DNA of 64,000 nt, from NCBI GenBank assembly GCA_009760855.2, contig WPIO01000020.1:186001-250000 (forward strand). The letters are read 5' to 3'. The position numbers and the translations under genes were made by a program. Shown here one piece after another: positions 22,739 to 34,890 of this stretch. The notes beneath the pieces are model-generated. The model was not told the origin of the DNA. It did no database searches and was given only the letters and a program-made list of their open reading frames with translations. Source of the stretch: Cristatella mucedo. Taxonomy: Eukaryota > Bryozoa > Phylactolaemata > Cristatellidae. The first letter of the stretch is position 1; each line of letters starts with the position of its first letter.

Positions 22739-24430
22739 TCGTTCGGCTTGTAGACACGAAGGTGGAGAGTGAAAAGCCTAGTGAGGCCAGTCTGTTATTT
22801 CACATAAGGAGGAAGCACCAATGTAGGTCCACCTGTTATCCTGCATACAGTAGGGCAGGCATTTTTAATAATAATAAGCATGAGATATTATTATGGCATC
22901 GTAAGAGAGCTAAATTTTTCCCAGCAGTTTACGTATGCTGCAAAGAAAGTATGCGCCACTCTTCTTGCATGTCATAAAGATTAAGGGAAATCAAGATACA
23001 TGTGCCACAAGGAATGCTTTGTGTTTAAAAAGTTCAATTTACGTAAATAGCTACTACAGAGTCATATTATGCTTGGGAGTTACTTAAAAGCACTTTCTGC
23101 ACGATGCACACCATTTCGGTCCAGCCGGCAATACCCTTCGAACAGCTCTCACGTCGCAGCACTTCCTTCATTTGTGGGACGTTTGTCGGGCAAAGTCAAT
23201 TTGTAAGAGCCATCTAAACTCCAGGTCTAACTCAGAAAATCATTGTTATAATTGAAACAGCTTGCAATTAAGAAGCGCTAGCCTGCTCGCTTCAGAGCTA
23301 CAGCAGAAAAATAATTCGGTCGTGCCTCTCGATGAATTTGTGAAAAACATTTCACCAGTGATGGCACCATTATTGGCTGTGTAGTGATCCTGCCCTACCT
23401 AATTGGGATTGCACTTTAACACTAGATTGATACGGTCTATAGGTTCATGGCAGCACAGTGCAAGACCAGGATCAACAGTTAATAGTGATTTGCACTGCTA
23501 TATCCAAGATTCAATTCTATGTCGTCAGTGTAACTCATTTTCTTAATGATAACAATAGTAGTAGCAATAATAATAATAACAACAATATGAGCACCGTATG
23601 AGAACCAAATCTCTTCTTAAACCCTTTCCCTCGGCCTCTTCCACCACTATCGCGATATTTTCCTGCCCATTAAACCGGAGGAACATTTTGTCCATATTTG
23701 TTTGAGATAACCATCAGGTGACCAAGTGACAACGGTTCACTTCTTGCTGCCGAGTATGATGCTGATATTCGACTACTGAGCTGTCGGTACATCACGCGAT
23801 GCTCCGGAAAATAGCTGAGCCGAGGACAAAAATTGCTTGAGCAAGCCCAGGTATTGTAACCACGTTGCCGCTTTGCCTCTCACCATCAAATGTCAGACCT
23901 AGCTCTTAACGAATCACTGCCTCCAGCTATTGACGTTTCGCCAACACGCAGTAACGATCAGTAACGATTTCGTTCGATGCAACTTCATCGGCAGAGCGAG
24001 GCATTGCAACGGTCATTCTCAGCTTAGTCGAGTACCGCTCTCCTACGCTCCTTTGCTTTTGGCTTTTTCGTGTGCTCTTGGCGTCGGCTTCGCACAACGA
24101 CTTCGCTTCTACTGATCTTAGTAATAATCTGACTGTCGTTGGACGGTAACCAGTCACCCATTATCGTCAGGACTCTTCTGAAGCAGCAAGGCTCACTGGG
24201 ACGCTGAGTAGTATCATTGCATATTGAAGTCAAGTGGCATACGGAGCCAAGGCATGATCAAAAGCCTGGATGAACCGACAGCAGATCATCGCACACGCGG
24301 GTTCGCTGTCATGTAATAGCTACTACTGGTAGTCCAGGCGGGAGATATCACAATCTCAGCGACAACATCTTACTTTGAGAACGTGAGGGTCAGTAGGGGT
24401 CGCATGTAAGAAATAAGCAGAAATGGTACT
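22739..24430. other. Intergenic, mostly unassigned
   Basis: Nothing gene-like was recognised. A weak reverse LINE-beta/SINE-2 tail (AATAATAATAACAACAATAT then AACCAAATCTCTTCTTAAAC) lies at about 23565-23640. Confidence 0.3.
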
Positions 24431-24431
24431 A

Positions 24432-24560
24432 ATAATAGGTAGTTTGCATAGCACCCTTAGATAACCAAATCTCAATCCAGGGTCTTTAAATAGCTCGCAG
24501 CAAGAGAAGGAATAACTAAGGATTAATGACACGGAAGGTTTCGTGCTTAGAAAAGCAAGC
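24432..24560 (-). mobile_element. LINE-beta tail, diverged
   Basis: GCATAGCACCCTTAGATAAC, AAATCTCAATCCAGGGTC and CTCGCAGCAAGAGAAGG follow the order of the reverse LINE-beta tail as seen at 35808. Similarity probably continues to about 24720 but is weak. Confidence 0.5.
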
Positions 24561-24720
24561 AAAAGCACACAGATATCATGCTCCGGCCAAGACGAAAAGA
24601 AAGCAGGAACACATTCGGCCACCTGTTTGTAGGACCCATGGCTAGTAACGTGCATTGAATCATGCATCGGTTCGCAAGCAAAGCACGCAGGGACAAAGGA
24701 AAAAAGCTGACTCAGAAGCA

Positions 24721-25904
24721 CGGAAAGCTGAGCGGAACTGGTGCGTCTCTAGAAGAGACTTAAACGATCCCAAGCTATTGCAGGTAGCGACAGAGGCCGG
24801 ATGCGAGTAGCGCCTGCTGACCAATATAGCACTATCACTTGCGGCCTCTTACCCAATGGTGCTATGATCCTCCAGTCTAGATGCTAACTGCTTTTTAAAA
24901 CTTAAAAAATACGAGTATCCGTACCCAAGGTCCATATCCACACCTCACACAAGACACTTCCTAGAGACAGCGCGACACCGCTGGCCACCTTGTCCACACA
25001 CCCCCAAGCGGGCTCCGCCCATCCGACGGGCGCAATGTGAATGCCCATTGTACAGCCCGAGATCGTGGAAGTTTCGTGTAACTATGCCGATTAAAGTTCT
25101 CAACCGCCTCAGTAAGACAGATACACACATTAGAGAGACACGGTTGTGAAGACTGCCGGAGCCCGAGATCGGCTACCACACTTTGCTACTTCTTCTTCCA
25201 GTAAAATTATACCAGTTTATAGTGGCGGCAAGATTCTTAGAGTATGCCGTGCCAGCATGCGTGCTCGAGGCGCTACGTGTGTGCCACGTGATGCCGGCGA
25301 TGCTAGAGCGCCATCCTTAACGGACCACCCCGCCCCCTCGCCCGAGCTAGATCCCTGCGAGAAGGGCAAGGAGAAGTATTCTTGAGCACGCACGCACCTA
25401 CTTCAATTTCTGAGGCTGCACGAAAACAGCGGCATCGAATAAGTATATAAACACGCAAATAGAGTATATTGAACAATGTTGTGGTCCACATTTGGCTGAT
25501 TTACGCATAGATGACGTTACTAGGGCGAGTTGGTCCGGCTTCCGGTTGCTCCACCCACTCAAGTTGGCTCTTTTTACGCTTCTTATTTAAGCCGTATATC
25601 GAGCCACCATATCGCCTTTGTCATCTTCTAGATTGAATTTAAATGATAATTCTATCTACCTTCGTGAGTGCACTTAAGTTCTTGCTTCTTGATAATCTCA
25701 GCGTTACTTGTATCCTGACTGTCAGCTATCAGTAGAAATCAGTTTAAAAAATACTGCTACCCACTTTGGCTTTAAATATATCTGCATTCTACACAAAAAA
25801 AGAAAACTGTCAATCAAATTACGACACATTTCAGTCAGAAGCTCAGAGGCTGTGAATATTATCCCTAAAGCTACTGGGAGTATTTAAAATGTAGTTGTAT
25901 TCAT
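24721..25904. other. No recognisable gene
   Basis: Only short open frames; no repeat family or domain was recognised. Bases 25240-25380 are locally GC-rich. Confidence 0.3.
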
Positions 25905-26013
25905 TTGTACATCTCCGTAAGAAAACTGAATCTCTATCCAGGCGCTTCACGTACGTCGCCGCAGGGATCGAGCCCCTACCTTGATCGCTAAAGGTGAACA
26001 TCTTACCCCGACT
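25905..26013 (-). mobile_element. SINE-2 fragment
   Basis: CTGAATCTCTATCCAGGCGC, TTCACGTACGTCGCC and ATCGAGCCCCTACCTTG correspond to the tail, junction and B-box region of SINE-2. The extreme 3' tail is diverged. Confidence 0.65.
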
Positions 26014-26499
26014 TCAAGTTCAGTACGGACTTATCTGCAAATTTATTAATTTGGCTTTGAGCGCAGCCCCTCAATTCGCCGAAGTTTAGCGAGAGAGTCT
26101 CCTCATCCATTCAGTACGGCTTTGATCTTCATTCATTTTGATCTAAATTATGCTCATTACGGCTTCGATCTTTGAGCTACTTTGTCCGAGCGGAAAGCTC
26201 TCCGAATTGGCCTGGTAGACTTCAGCTAGGTTTTGCCTCAAAGAAGAGAGCATCGCCCTCACACGTTGTCAGTTCAGCGGGCTGTGAGCCCACCCCACAC
26301 ACATGCACACTTTCTCTCAGAGCACCTAACCCTGTTAGACCCCCATTCGCGAGATTTCAACCTTTTCCTTGGGGTATATTTTTTGCAAAATAAAAGCTTA
26401 AAAATCACTCTAAAAATTATATTATAAGAGCATAGTTATGCATCAATTGATTTGCTTGTGACTTGTTCTAAATGTCTTTCATGGTACTAAATTATACGT
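26014..26499. other. Unassigned AT-rich sequence
   Basis: No coding signal or repeat family was recognised between the SINE-2 fragment and the LINE remnant. Confidence 0.3.
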
Positions 26500-27510
26500 A
26501 TGCTAGAAAGAAAGCACTTTAATTGGCCAGTGATACAGTACAAAATGCCAGCAAGCGTGAGCACGATAAGGACAATACACACGCATTGACGGAGAAACTA
26601 TTGGGAGATACGGGCGAGCTTAAAGCCGCTTTTTAACTATCGTCGAGTCAGGGTCTGTCGAGACGTCGGTCGGTAGTGGTGAGTTCAAGGCTTTGAGATG
26701 TGGGCGCTAGTCTGCAAACGATTTGAGGTCGGTCAGAATCACTGGTAAACAACTTGAGTCGGACGAGCGGGTGGTTCGACGCGAAGCCTCGCTGAGATCG
26801 ATATATCCGATAGGTAGGCCGGAGCGTGAGAATGTAGTACAAGTGCGTGACCGAATTGCCATATCGATGCGCTGCTTTGTATCTAAGCGAGTTCGCTCGG
26901 TGAGAAGTGGCGAAATGAAAATCTTGAAGTGAAGTCGATGCTTGACGGGGAGCCAGTGAACGTCAAACAGAAGTGGTGAGATGTGGCTGCCACATCCTCG
27001 ACGAGACCCTGATAGATCAGAGACAGACCTGCTAAATTTTACACCACTCGCAGGCAACTAAGGGCACTGGCCGAGAGTCCTGAATAAAAAGAATTGCAGT
27101 AATTTAGGCGAAATGTCACACATGCGTGAATTAGTGAATGCGTGACTTTCGTACTCTTATCTAAGCAGGTGTTGATGATTATGACGATGCTTGAAAGATT
27201 AAAGTAAACCAAGAGATCAGTGGAGGAAGTACGCTCATTTAATGACAAGTAATTTTGGGATGGAACTCCTAAATATGGGCCCGCCGTCACTGGAGCGCGC
27301 TGCTAACTGAACCAATCTTGAGAGCTCGGTCTTCTTCTTACTTCGAGTGACGCCAGGTTTGCAATTAACCATTAGGCTGGTCATGTTATAGTAACATTTT
27401 AGGAAGCTGATAGCCAAGACGCATAGAGCTTCAAAGGATGCGGCTGCATCAAGCTCCGTGAGCTGCAAAGTTCGTGCATGCAGAGAGAGAGAAGTGACTA
27501 AGAGCATCAA
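26500..27510 (-). mobile_element. LINE-beta (L2/CR1-like) ORF2 C-terminal remnant
   Basis: On the minus strand 27290-27039 encodes THSLIHACVTFRLNYCNSFY and SGLSASALSCLRVV, the classic VTSRLDYCNSLLxGLP block after the RT domain of L2/CR1 elements. It continues in a shifted frame at 27057-26707 with SPLLFDVHWLPVKHRLHFKI, the LHWLPVxxRIxFK block. Stops and frame changes make it a dead copy. The 3' UTR (26700-26500) is diverged but follows the order seen at 35808. Confidence 0.82.
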
Positions 27511-28220
27511 CAGTACATAGTCTTCAACCAGCTGGTTGGTTGCTTGCTCTCTGTGATAACCTAAGCCTTTCTCTGTTCTTTATAGCACGTAGTCTTCGTG
27601 ATTAGAAGTAATCTAGGAGCAATACAAAAATTTCCCTCGTATCATCGTAAAAATTGACACCTATAACAAGGCCGTGGGTCTTTTCTCGGCCAAGTCCCAT
27701 GCATTTGGCGGCCATCTACACCAAGGGTCCCTAGGGAGGGGGGGGGCAGTGGCGGCCGATAGTGATTTCTTTGCATTCTAAATTAGTCAGATTATGACAG
27801 TGCATGGGATTGTTAGCGGAAGTTATTATAATAAGGAGCCGAAAATGTCATAATCTCTGGTGTAGGCCGTATAAAAAGCGATCCGAAGTGATGATACGCG
27901 AGTCCTTGTTACGACTGATACTGCGTGCTTGTGTCTTTTAGTATACAGTTTTACGTAAGGACGTGGAATTTTTCTTCAGATTGAGCATTTTCGATTGCTG
28001 CCGTGATCTGTTACCGTCGGCATATTTGTGCTCAACGGTACAGCCCGATTGACTCTCAAGCCGTACTTCGAGGTGGTATCTTCAAAAGCAGCTCGTTCCT
28101 GACAATAGCCAAAAAATGTCGGCCTCGAATGTGCTGCGGAGCAAAAACTGCATAATCGCCTGCACGAAATGTCTCGTACCTGTATCTATTCCTTGATTTA
28201 ACTGAAGATTATACTGGAGT
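27511..28220. other. No recognisable gene
   Basis: Contains a run of G at 27739-27746 and otherwise single-copy-like sequence with no domain. Confidence 0.3.
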
Positions 28221-28488
28221 AATTTAATGTAATGTAATGAATCTCCATCTGTAAGTTCACAAAGTCAGAAAGACTGAGTGGGGGATTCGCAGGAGAGTTT
28301 TCTATGGCACACTAAAAACCTCGAAACTCAAAATCGCCCAAGAAACTTAGGTTGTGCATAGGATAGCTTATGGACTTTATCTCACACAACAAAGACAAAG
28401 TGAGAAGCATAGCCGAGTCAGGAGAGCAGTTGAGGTAGTGAGTAGCAGGGAAGTAGCAGCTCAGGACCTCTGAAAAGGATGTACCGCA
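28221..28488 (-). mobile_element. LINE-alpha 3' end, split by the hAT element
   Basis: AATGTAATGTAATGAATCTC is the reversed LINE-alpha terminus, followed by reversed coding sequence (GAGGTAGTGAGTAGC, GCTCAGGACCTCTGAAAAGG). The copy resumes at about 31368 with TCAGCAGCAGGAG, so the hAT element inserted into it. Confidence 0.85.
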
Positions 28489-28829
28489 TAGGGTTTCTGG
28501 TAACTGTTTAACAGTAACCGTAAAACAGCCGATTTTCGCCCAAAAAAAGCTGTTTTTTTCTGTTTTACTATTTCTAACGGAAATTGGTCAACAAAAAGGT
28601 ACTAAAACTGAAATTCTAATGCTCATTTTGGCTATAAAATATAAAAAGGAAAAAAATTTTAAAGTTTCTTTTTAACGTGTTTGTGATTTTTTATGATTTT
28701 TATCATGTTGGTCAAAAATTAAAATTACAGTGTAATTTTGAAAAAATAAAGTAAGATCAATTAAATCTATCTCGTGGCATCAATAAATACTGATGTTTTT
28801 TTCAGCCCTGTCTTCAGTTTCGGAATACG

Positions 28830-29542
28830 CCGCAAATCAAAGGAGTCCTTTACAAGAGAGCTACAAGGTGCATGCGGACGATGCAGTAAAATCATCAAAT
28901 GTTCTGGAAACTACAAGACTGTAAGCTGACGCTCTGATGGTACAAAGCAACACAACCCAGACACCGAGGAGGGGTTCAGACACTCGTGTTTTCCGCTAAC
29001 GCTCGCAGCACTACACCACACAGCCGTTCTTCCCTCCGTCCTGCTTCCCACTGCCTCATCCTCTCCAGGCAGTGGCTCAACCTCGTAGAACTATTTCCCA
29101 ATAAACCGGTGTGGCCCATAAACCAGCGGCCATAAACGCCATCGGCCCATCTGCTAATAGCACGGCGATAAAATAATCACAGACAGCATTGAAGAATCGT
29201 CTGAAAATCCATCTGAAATCAATCTAAAAAAAATCATCTGAAAATCCACGGAACGGAGTTTGATAAACCTGCTGGAGGGTGTAAATCCAAGGAAGAGTGT
29301 GAACAATAACAGAACAAAAATGATTGCTATTTACCTTGGGTGAAAGAGTCTGAAGGAGCTAGTTACCAATCTAGCTACTGATGGGATATCAATTAGAGCA
29401 ATCACTAGAAACAAGTATATTCAGATATCAATCTCGGGAGACGGGTTTAACTTCCAGCGAATGAAAGAGATGTAATGAAGCTGGTCTATGGTGATTACGA
29501 AGAAAAAAGAAGCGAAACTATTGCTGACATCAAGGGAAAACT

Positions 29543-29585
<43 letters not shown>

Positions 29586-31167
29586 TAAAGTTTAGCCCAA
29601 CTGGATGAATACAGAACCGCGAGAGGACGTCAATTCTTTGGAGTAAGCATTCATGATAACGGCAATATGACAACAAGCAAGACGGCTCTTGTTCGCAAAT
29701 TTGATTCGTGCACTGCTCTCGATATGATCGAATCAATGAAACATCATTATAGCGTTTTTGGAATAACAACGGAGAGGGATTTGGTGGAATCAACGCAGGA
29801 CGGGGCTGCATTAAATAGGAAATGCATTGGCCACATCGATGTCATCGGACAGTTCTGCTTAAACCATGGTCTGTGTAGTCTGGATTATCGTCGCGAATGG
29901 CACAGAACGCTAGCCGACGTGCAACACCACCAGTTTATTCCACCTCCACACGGAGCAGCGCGAAGCACAACTCTCCTCGCCCCTCTCGCCCACAGGAGTC
30001 CCCGACTTCCTTGTCAAAACAAACACTAATAGCACGTCCGGGCTGCTTACCACATCGAGTGTCACAGCCCACTCGTACAGCGATCAAAGGCAGTGTCATC
30101 AATTAAATAAAACCACAGTCTGCTTCTTGGAGTATGTGACACATTGTACAAGAAGAGTACTAAGATGGACTATTTAAACCTGGTTAGTGACAATATTGAT
30201 AAAATAGACAATTTCGAAGCAAGTGTGGACTTGGAAGTGATCTGCAATGATACATTAGAAGGAGACGTCGATTACCAAGATCTGCTCACAAAATCACGCA
30301 AGCCAGTCAACTTCATCAATAGATCAACGGCTCGAAATAATGTCTTTCAATCCAAAGTAAAAGCTGAGTTCAGACGAGAGATTGAACTGCATCTTGGCGT
30401 GAAGATGCGCTGGAACTCAGTCCTAACAATTTTAGAGCCGCTATTAAAGACAGAAGTCGCTATTCGCAAGACACAGACCTAATTCAAGGCGCATGGAAAG
30501 GATTGAAACATTGGATTTTGACGCGCTAAAAACTCTTCTGAAGGCAATGCAACTTTAGAAACCTGTTGCTAAAAATCTAAGTCGAGAAGACGCGATGTTG
30601 ATTAGTGCTGACATAATTTTATAATTCATATTCAACAAGCTCTCCAAACTGAATAATGACATTAGTACCAAGCTCATGGAGAATTTGAAATGTCGTGTTG
30701 AAGAGCGATTGAAAAAAGGATGTTTTGAACCTCTTGTGAAGTCTCAAAGATCCATCTGTTGCCCCTTCAAAAACAACCCTCAATTTCTCAGGAAATCTAG
30801 CGTCTCGTCGATTTGGAGTCAACCATGAGGAAGTTGTCAAATGATGCTAAAAGTGTGAACTTGTCTCTTCAAGATGAATTGAATTTTTTGCTTCAAAAAG
30901 ATGGATTATCAATTGCAGACTGTCTCACCAGTCGGAGGCCAAGACAGTTTCAAATAGCTCAAGTCCAAATTCACGCTTTTCAGGAACTCTTGCCAGCGCA
31001 CTGAAAAATCTCCAGAAATTGTTCAACGCAATTTAATCTATTAAACCGACATAAACGGACATTAAACGAGTTTTTTGGTCTGGACGAATTTCTGTTCAAA
31101 ATTAAAATCCCGTCTCTCAGAAAATTCGCTTAATGCACTTGTATTTTTTAAATATTATTATAGTAAA
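28830..31167 (+). pseudogene. hAT transposase remnant with BED finger and C-terminal dimerisation motif
   Basis: Recognisable parts in order are a BED-type zinc finger start CGRCSKIIKCSGNYKT (28873-28920); its His end LKNRLKIH at about 29189-29212; a segment LATDGISIRAITRNKYIQIS near 29376; DLVESTQDGAALNRK and FCLNHGL (29780-29870), the TTDGAS..NHAL catalytic region; LYKKSTKMDYLNL onward with GVKMRWNSVLTILE (the TRWNSTYxML block, about 30396-30440); and KSRLSENSLNALVFFKYYY with a stop at 31164-31166, the usual hAT C-terminus. Between the finger halves, 28921-29182 has GTAAGC...CACAG ends and its removal restores the frame, so it is a likely intron. A (GA)n run and several frameshifts disable the gene. 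Confidence 0.85.
29545..29582. repeat. (GA)n microsatellite inside the hAT transposase
   Basis: About 19 GA units interrupt the coding region shortly after ADIKGKLE. Confidence 0.95.
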
Positions 31168-31367
31168 TAAAAATATATTGATTTAGAACTGATCACGATA
31201 GATACACAATAAAACGGTGTTCATCACAAAAATAAGCTGTTGACTGTAAAATTAGTGAAAAAGTGAAAAAACCGTAAAAAAAACTTTTGACAGCTATTTT
31301 TTGAAAATTTGAAACAGTAAATAGCTGTTTTTCAAAAATGACTATTTTCAGAAACCTTAGTGCACAA

Positions 31368-31599
31368 TCAGCAGCAGGAGAGTAGATGCCACTTGGTGGC
31401 AGGCAGCTTGGGACGGCACAGCTGGCCGGCCCGGCGGCTACGTTCTTCCTCGCTGGACATGGCGAACGCGTACATGTCAATGCATCGACGCCTTTCATTG
31501 ATTTCAGACCGTAGATTATTACAAATATAGAAAATAGATCAGTAGAAATATCAGAATTTTATTCTAGCGATGACTTCCTCCAGGTCTACAACCGGAAGC
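31368..31599. other. LINE-alpha remnant then GC-rich unassigned sequence
   Basis: The first 24 bases (TCAGCAGCAGGAGAGTAG) continue the interrupted LINE-alpha copy; the rest is unassigned. Confidence 0.45.
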
Positions 31600-31865
31600 T
31601 TGGAAATGCCAGTTTCTTTTTTTTACTCGAAAACTAAAGTCCTGTCAGTCAGACCTATAACAGTTTTATAGATAGACAGGCAAAAAATCTTGAAATTGAG
31701 TCGATGATTCATAGTGAGCCACTGAAGTTCCGAAAGAAGTGGTGTGATGAGGCCACTACACCTACGACGAGACAAGCTACTGAATTGTTGGTGCACAATT
31801 AGCTTGCCAACTCAGAAATGTCTCACTTCCCTGATATTAACGGCTTAGGCGAGAATTGTTCAGCC
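31600..31865 (-). mobile_element. LINE-beta ORF2 remnant
   Basis: GAAATTGAGTCGATGATTCA, TAGTGAGCCACTGAAG and AAGAAGTGGTGTGATGAGGC match the reversed C-terminal coding region seen at 26930-26985 and 33185-33245 (the LHWLPVK block). Confidence 0.65.
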
Positions 31866-31867
31866 TT

Positions 31868-34080
31868 CTTCTTTGAAAAAAATATGCACATATTTGTGCT
31901 TCCATAAAGCTCCCTCTGACTAAAGCAATTGTTGAAATGGGATGTAGCCACCTTAAAAAAAGTAATAAAAAGAGCTCGTCTCCTGAAGACCCTCTATCAT
32001 CCCCTCCGTAGTCTTCATGACAGACTAACTTAGTCCTGCCATAATTAGAGATTTTTTAATGCTTCTCTGGATAACCGAGTTATTCCCAAGGCCTTCAACT
32101 TGGCCATTGTTACACCGATACTAAAAAAGCCTGGATTAGATTCAAAGTCATGCAAACTATCGCCTAACTTCCCTTCTTTTTTCAAAGATTCTTGAAAACA
32201 ATGTCGTTAAGCAGCTTGTAGCACACATTGAAAGAATTAATTTTTCAGAAAAATTGCAGTCAAAATTCAAGCGACACCACACCACTGAAACTGATCTACT
32301 CCGTGCAACCAATGAAATCATATGCAGCAACGATGATGGGAATGTCACAGCCCAAGCGCTGCTAGATTCATCAGCTGCATTCGATGCCATTGAACGATTG
32401 AGAGCAACAACCGGTCTTGCAGACGAGGCGCTGGTGTGGTTCTAAGCGTACTTCTCCGATTGTGTTCAGTCACCTTGACCATCCGATCGTGATCGTGTTC
32501 AGAGGTCAGAGCTTATCCACCGGACCAGTCAGCTATGGAGGATATATCGTCAGTTTTTTGTTGTTCTCTCTTTATACTGAACCTTTAAGAAAAGTGATTC
32601 GGGCCAATTCTATGCTGAAGATACTCAGCTGTATTTTTCATTTAAAGCGTCGGAATATGCTGCAGCGAACGGTAAACTGAGTATTTGCCTTGCATAAATT
32701 CGATCCTAGATGCCCGCTAAAACCGAACATCTACTCACAGGACACGCCAAGCTTGTAGCTGGACTAGAAGATTTCGCTCTTCTAATAGGTGATACTGCGG
32801 TGTGACCGTCGCCATGTGCTAGGTATTTAGGTGCCGTCTTTGACAACTGCCTAAATTGTAAAGTTTACTTAAAAAGATCGTCTCATCAGGTGGCCATCAC
32901 ATCCGATCCCTGTCCAAAATTAGAAACGATAATAATAAATTGTTTAGCACCCTCAGAGAACTTAATCTCCTTCTAGGCACTTTACATGTGCTGTAAAAGA
33001 AGCATAATCAGATGATTAGTAATAGCATGCACAATGTCAACTAGAATAGCATGCATGGTTAGAGGTGACGTGCAGAGGGCCAGCATGCAAATACGGTTAG
33101 TGTGGTACGATGGCCTGATGCGGGAGTAGTTCTGGTAGGTAGGCTGGAACCAGAGAATGAAGGGACCTAAAAGTGAGTGACAGAACTTTGAAGTTGATAT
33201 GCTGCTTGATTGGGAGCCAGTTCAGGTCGGCAAAAAGTGGTGTGATGTGTCAACTGCGAAGCTCACGACAGACAAGTGCAGCCACTGGGTTTTGCATCAA
33301 ATGAAAGCTCCCCCCAACCCCCCCCCCCCCCGATTCCACATACCGGTAGACCATCAAGCAGTGAGTTGCACAAATCAAGACGGGATTAGGGACTGTCTAC
33401 CCCGGTGGCTTTCAAAAAGAAAATTATTAGCTCCCTAGTTCAGTATCGGCTGGATTATTTTCCAATTTCATTTTGGTTGGGCTACCGAAAAAAATCCCCT
33501 AAGCCAGTGCAGCTAGTAATGAATATGGCTGCAAGACCAGTAAACAAATCCCAGACGTTCAGCCATGCGTCTTCTTTGCTGAAAGAGACTGCGCTGGCTC
33601 CCGGTTGATCAACGAATGCAGAGCCAAATTCTTACTCTGAGCCACAATGCCGCCGTGGCCTTTCACACCTAGCTGAATTGCTGCACCAGCTTTAGCCTCT
33701 TTGTGCCCTCAAGTTAATGAAATAGCTGTTCCATTCCTTGGCTTAAAGACCGTTGGCGAAAGAAGCTTTTGCTCTACAGGTCAAAGACTGTGGAACTTAT
33801 TTTCTCAATTCTTACGCAAAGAAATCACTCCTGCTGCTGACGGTGCACATCCTTTCCAGCCGTCCTGAGCTGGTGCAGTATTTCCATGCTGCTCACTTCC
33901 TCGACTGCCCTCGTGACTCAGCTATACTTCTCACTTTCTCTTTGTTGCGTAAGATAAACTCGTCGGCTACCAAATGAGTACGAAAAATCACTCAGGCTAT
34001 GGGTGCGCTATAGAAAACTCTCCTGCGTAAGACCTAGTTAGTCTTTGTGGAGCTACAGACGGGATACATTATGTTTCATT
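31868..34080 (+). mobile_element. LINE-alpha copy, degenerate, split by LINE-beta
   Basis: The plus strand shows the pre-RT linker (31870-32130, ending KKPGLD-like), then RT words ILENNVVKQLVAHIE, SAAFDAIERLRATTGLADEA and, after frame breaks, the region equivalent to FYADDTQLY (32610-32640). It stops at 32926 in CCCTGTCCAAAATTAG and resumes at 33400 with RLDYFPISFWLGYRKK, continuing to the 3' end near 34075 (GAGCTACAGACGGGATACAT). Bases 32927-33399 belong to another element. The copy has many stops. Confidence 0.85.
32927..33399 (-). mobile_element. LINE-beta copy nested in LINE-alpha
   Basis: Starts with the reversed tail (AATAATAATAAATTG, AGAACTTAATCTCCTTCTAG), then the 3' UTR (GGTTAGAGGTGACGTGCAG), then reversed coding sequence for LNWLPIKQHINFKVLSLTF. 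It is 5'-truncated, and LINE-alpha resumes at about 33400. A C homopolymer of about ten (33320-33331) lies near the junction. Confidence 0.85.
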
Positions 34081-34214
34081 TATGACATCGATGCATGCCA
34101 TCCGTATAATCATGGATTCAAAACAGGGACTAATGGGAGGTGTTTCCTATGAGTTTTCAGCAAAAGTAGATGTAAAAAGTTAAGGTACAGATTAGACTTG
34201 TTCAACAGCCTCAC

Positions 34215-34890
34215 TTATCTAGCGGTAGAGACGCCTTAGCTATTATTGTAATTCCCTTTTGGCTGGGCTGCCAAAGAAAGCAACTAGGCCGTTGCAGCTG
34301 ACTAGAAATATGGCTGCAAGGCTAGTTTTCAAGTCCCAGAGGTTTGAGCACGTGTCTCCTTTGTTAAAAGAGCTAGGATGGATGCCGGTTGAGCAACGGA
34401 TACAGAGCAAAGTTCTTACGCTGACCCACAAGGCCCGCCACGGCTTGGCTCCTTCGTACCTAGCTGAACTGCTGCACCAGTTTCAGCCTGTTCGCGCCCC
34501 CAGGTCCTGTGTGGACAATAAATTAGCTGTTCTATTCCTCCGCTTAAAGACAGTTGGCGACAGAAGCTTTTGCACTGCAGGTCCTAAACTCCGGAACTCG
34601 CTTCCACGATTCTTACGCAACGACAACTACCCTCCTGCTGCCGACAATGGCTCATCCTTTTCAGCGGTCCTGAGCTGCTACTTCCATGCTACTCACTACC
34701 TTAACTGCTCTCCTGACTGCTATGCTTCCCACTTTCTCTTTGTTGCGTGAGACGAAGTCTGTTGGCTACCGAATGCGTACCGAAGCCGCTTAGGCTGTGA
34801 GTGCACTATAAAAAACTCTCCTGCGTAACACCCACATAATCTTTATGACTTTGTGGAGTTGCCGACGGAGATACATAACATTACATTAAG
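34215..34890 (+). mobile_element. LINE-alpha 3' end, 5'-truncated
   Basis: An open frame from 34259 encodes AGLPKKATRPLQLTRNMAAR, then ELGWMPVEQRIQSKVLTLTH, SYLAELLHQFQPVRAPRSC and CTAGPKLRNSLPRFLRND, the LINE-alpha C-terminus. It ends with the 3' UTR and GAGATACATAACATTACATT. Confidence 0.92.

Larger units (their letters stand above)
28489..31359 (+). mobile_element. hAT-family DNA transposon, degenerate
   Basis: The element is 2871 bp. Termini are TAGGGTTTCTG at the left and CAGAAACCTTA at the right, with longer inverted similarity inside (AAACAGC and GCTGTTTTTC words, A/T-rich). The 8 bases flanking it (28481-28488, GTACCGCA; 31360-31367, GTGCACAA) are diverged copies of one LINE site: in the LINE-alpha copy near 33840 (reverse strand) the same interval reads GTGCACCG between GGAT and TCAGCAG. 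An 8-bp target duplication is the hAT rule. Inside lies a hAT transposase broken by stops. Confidence 0.88.
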
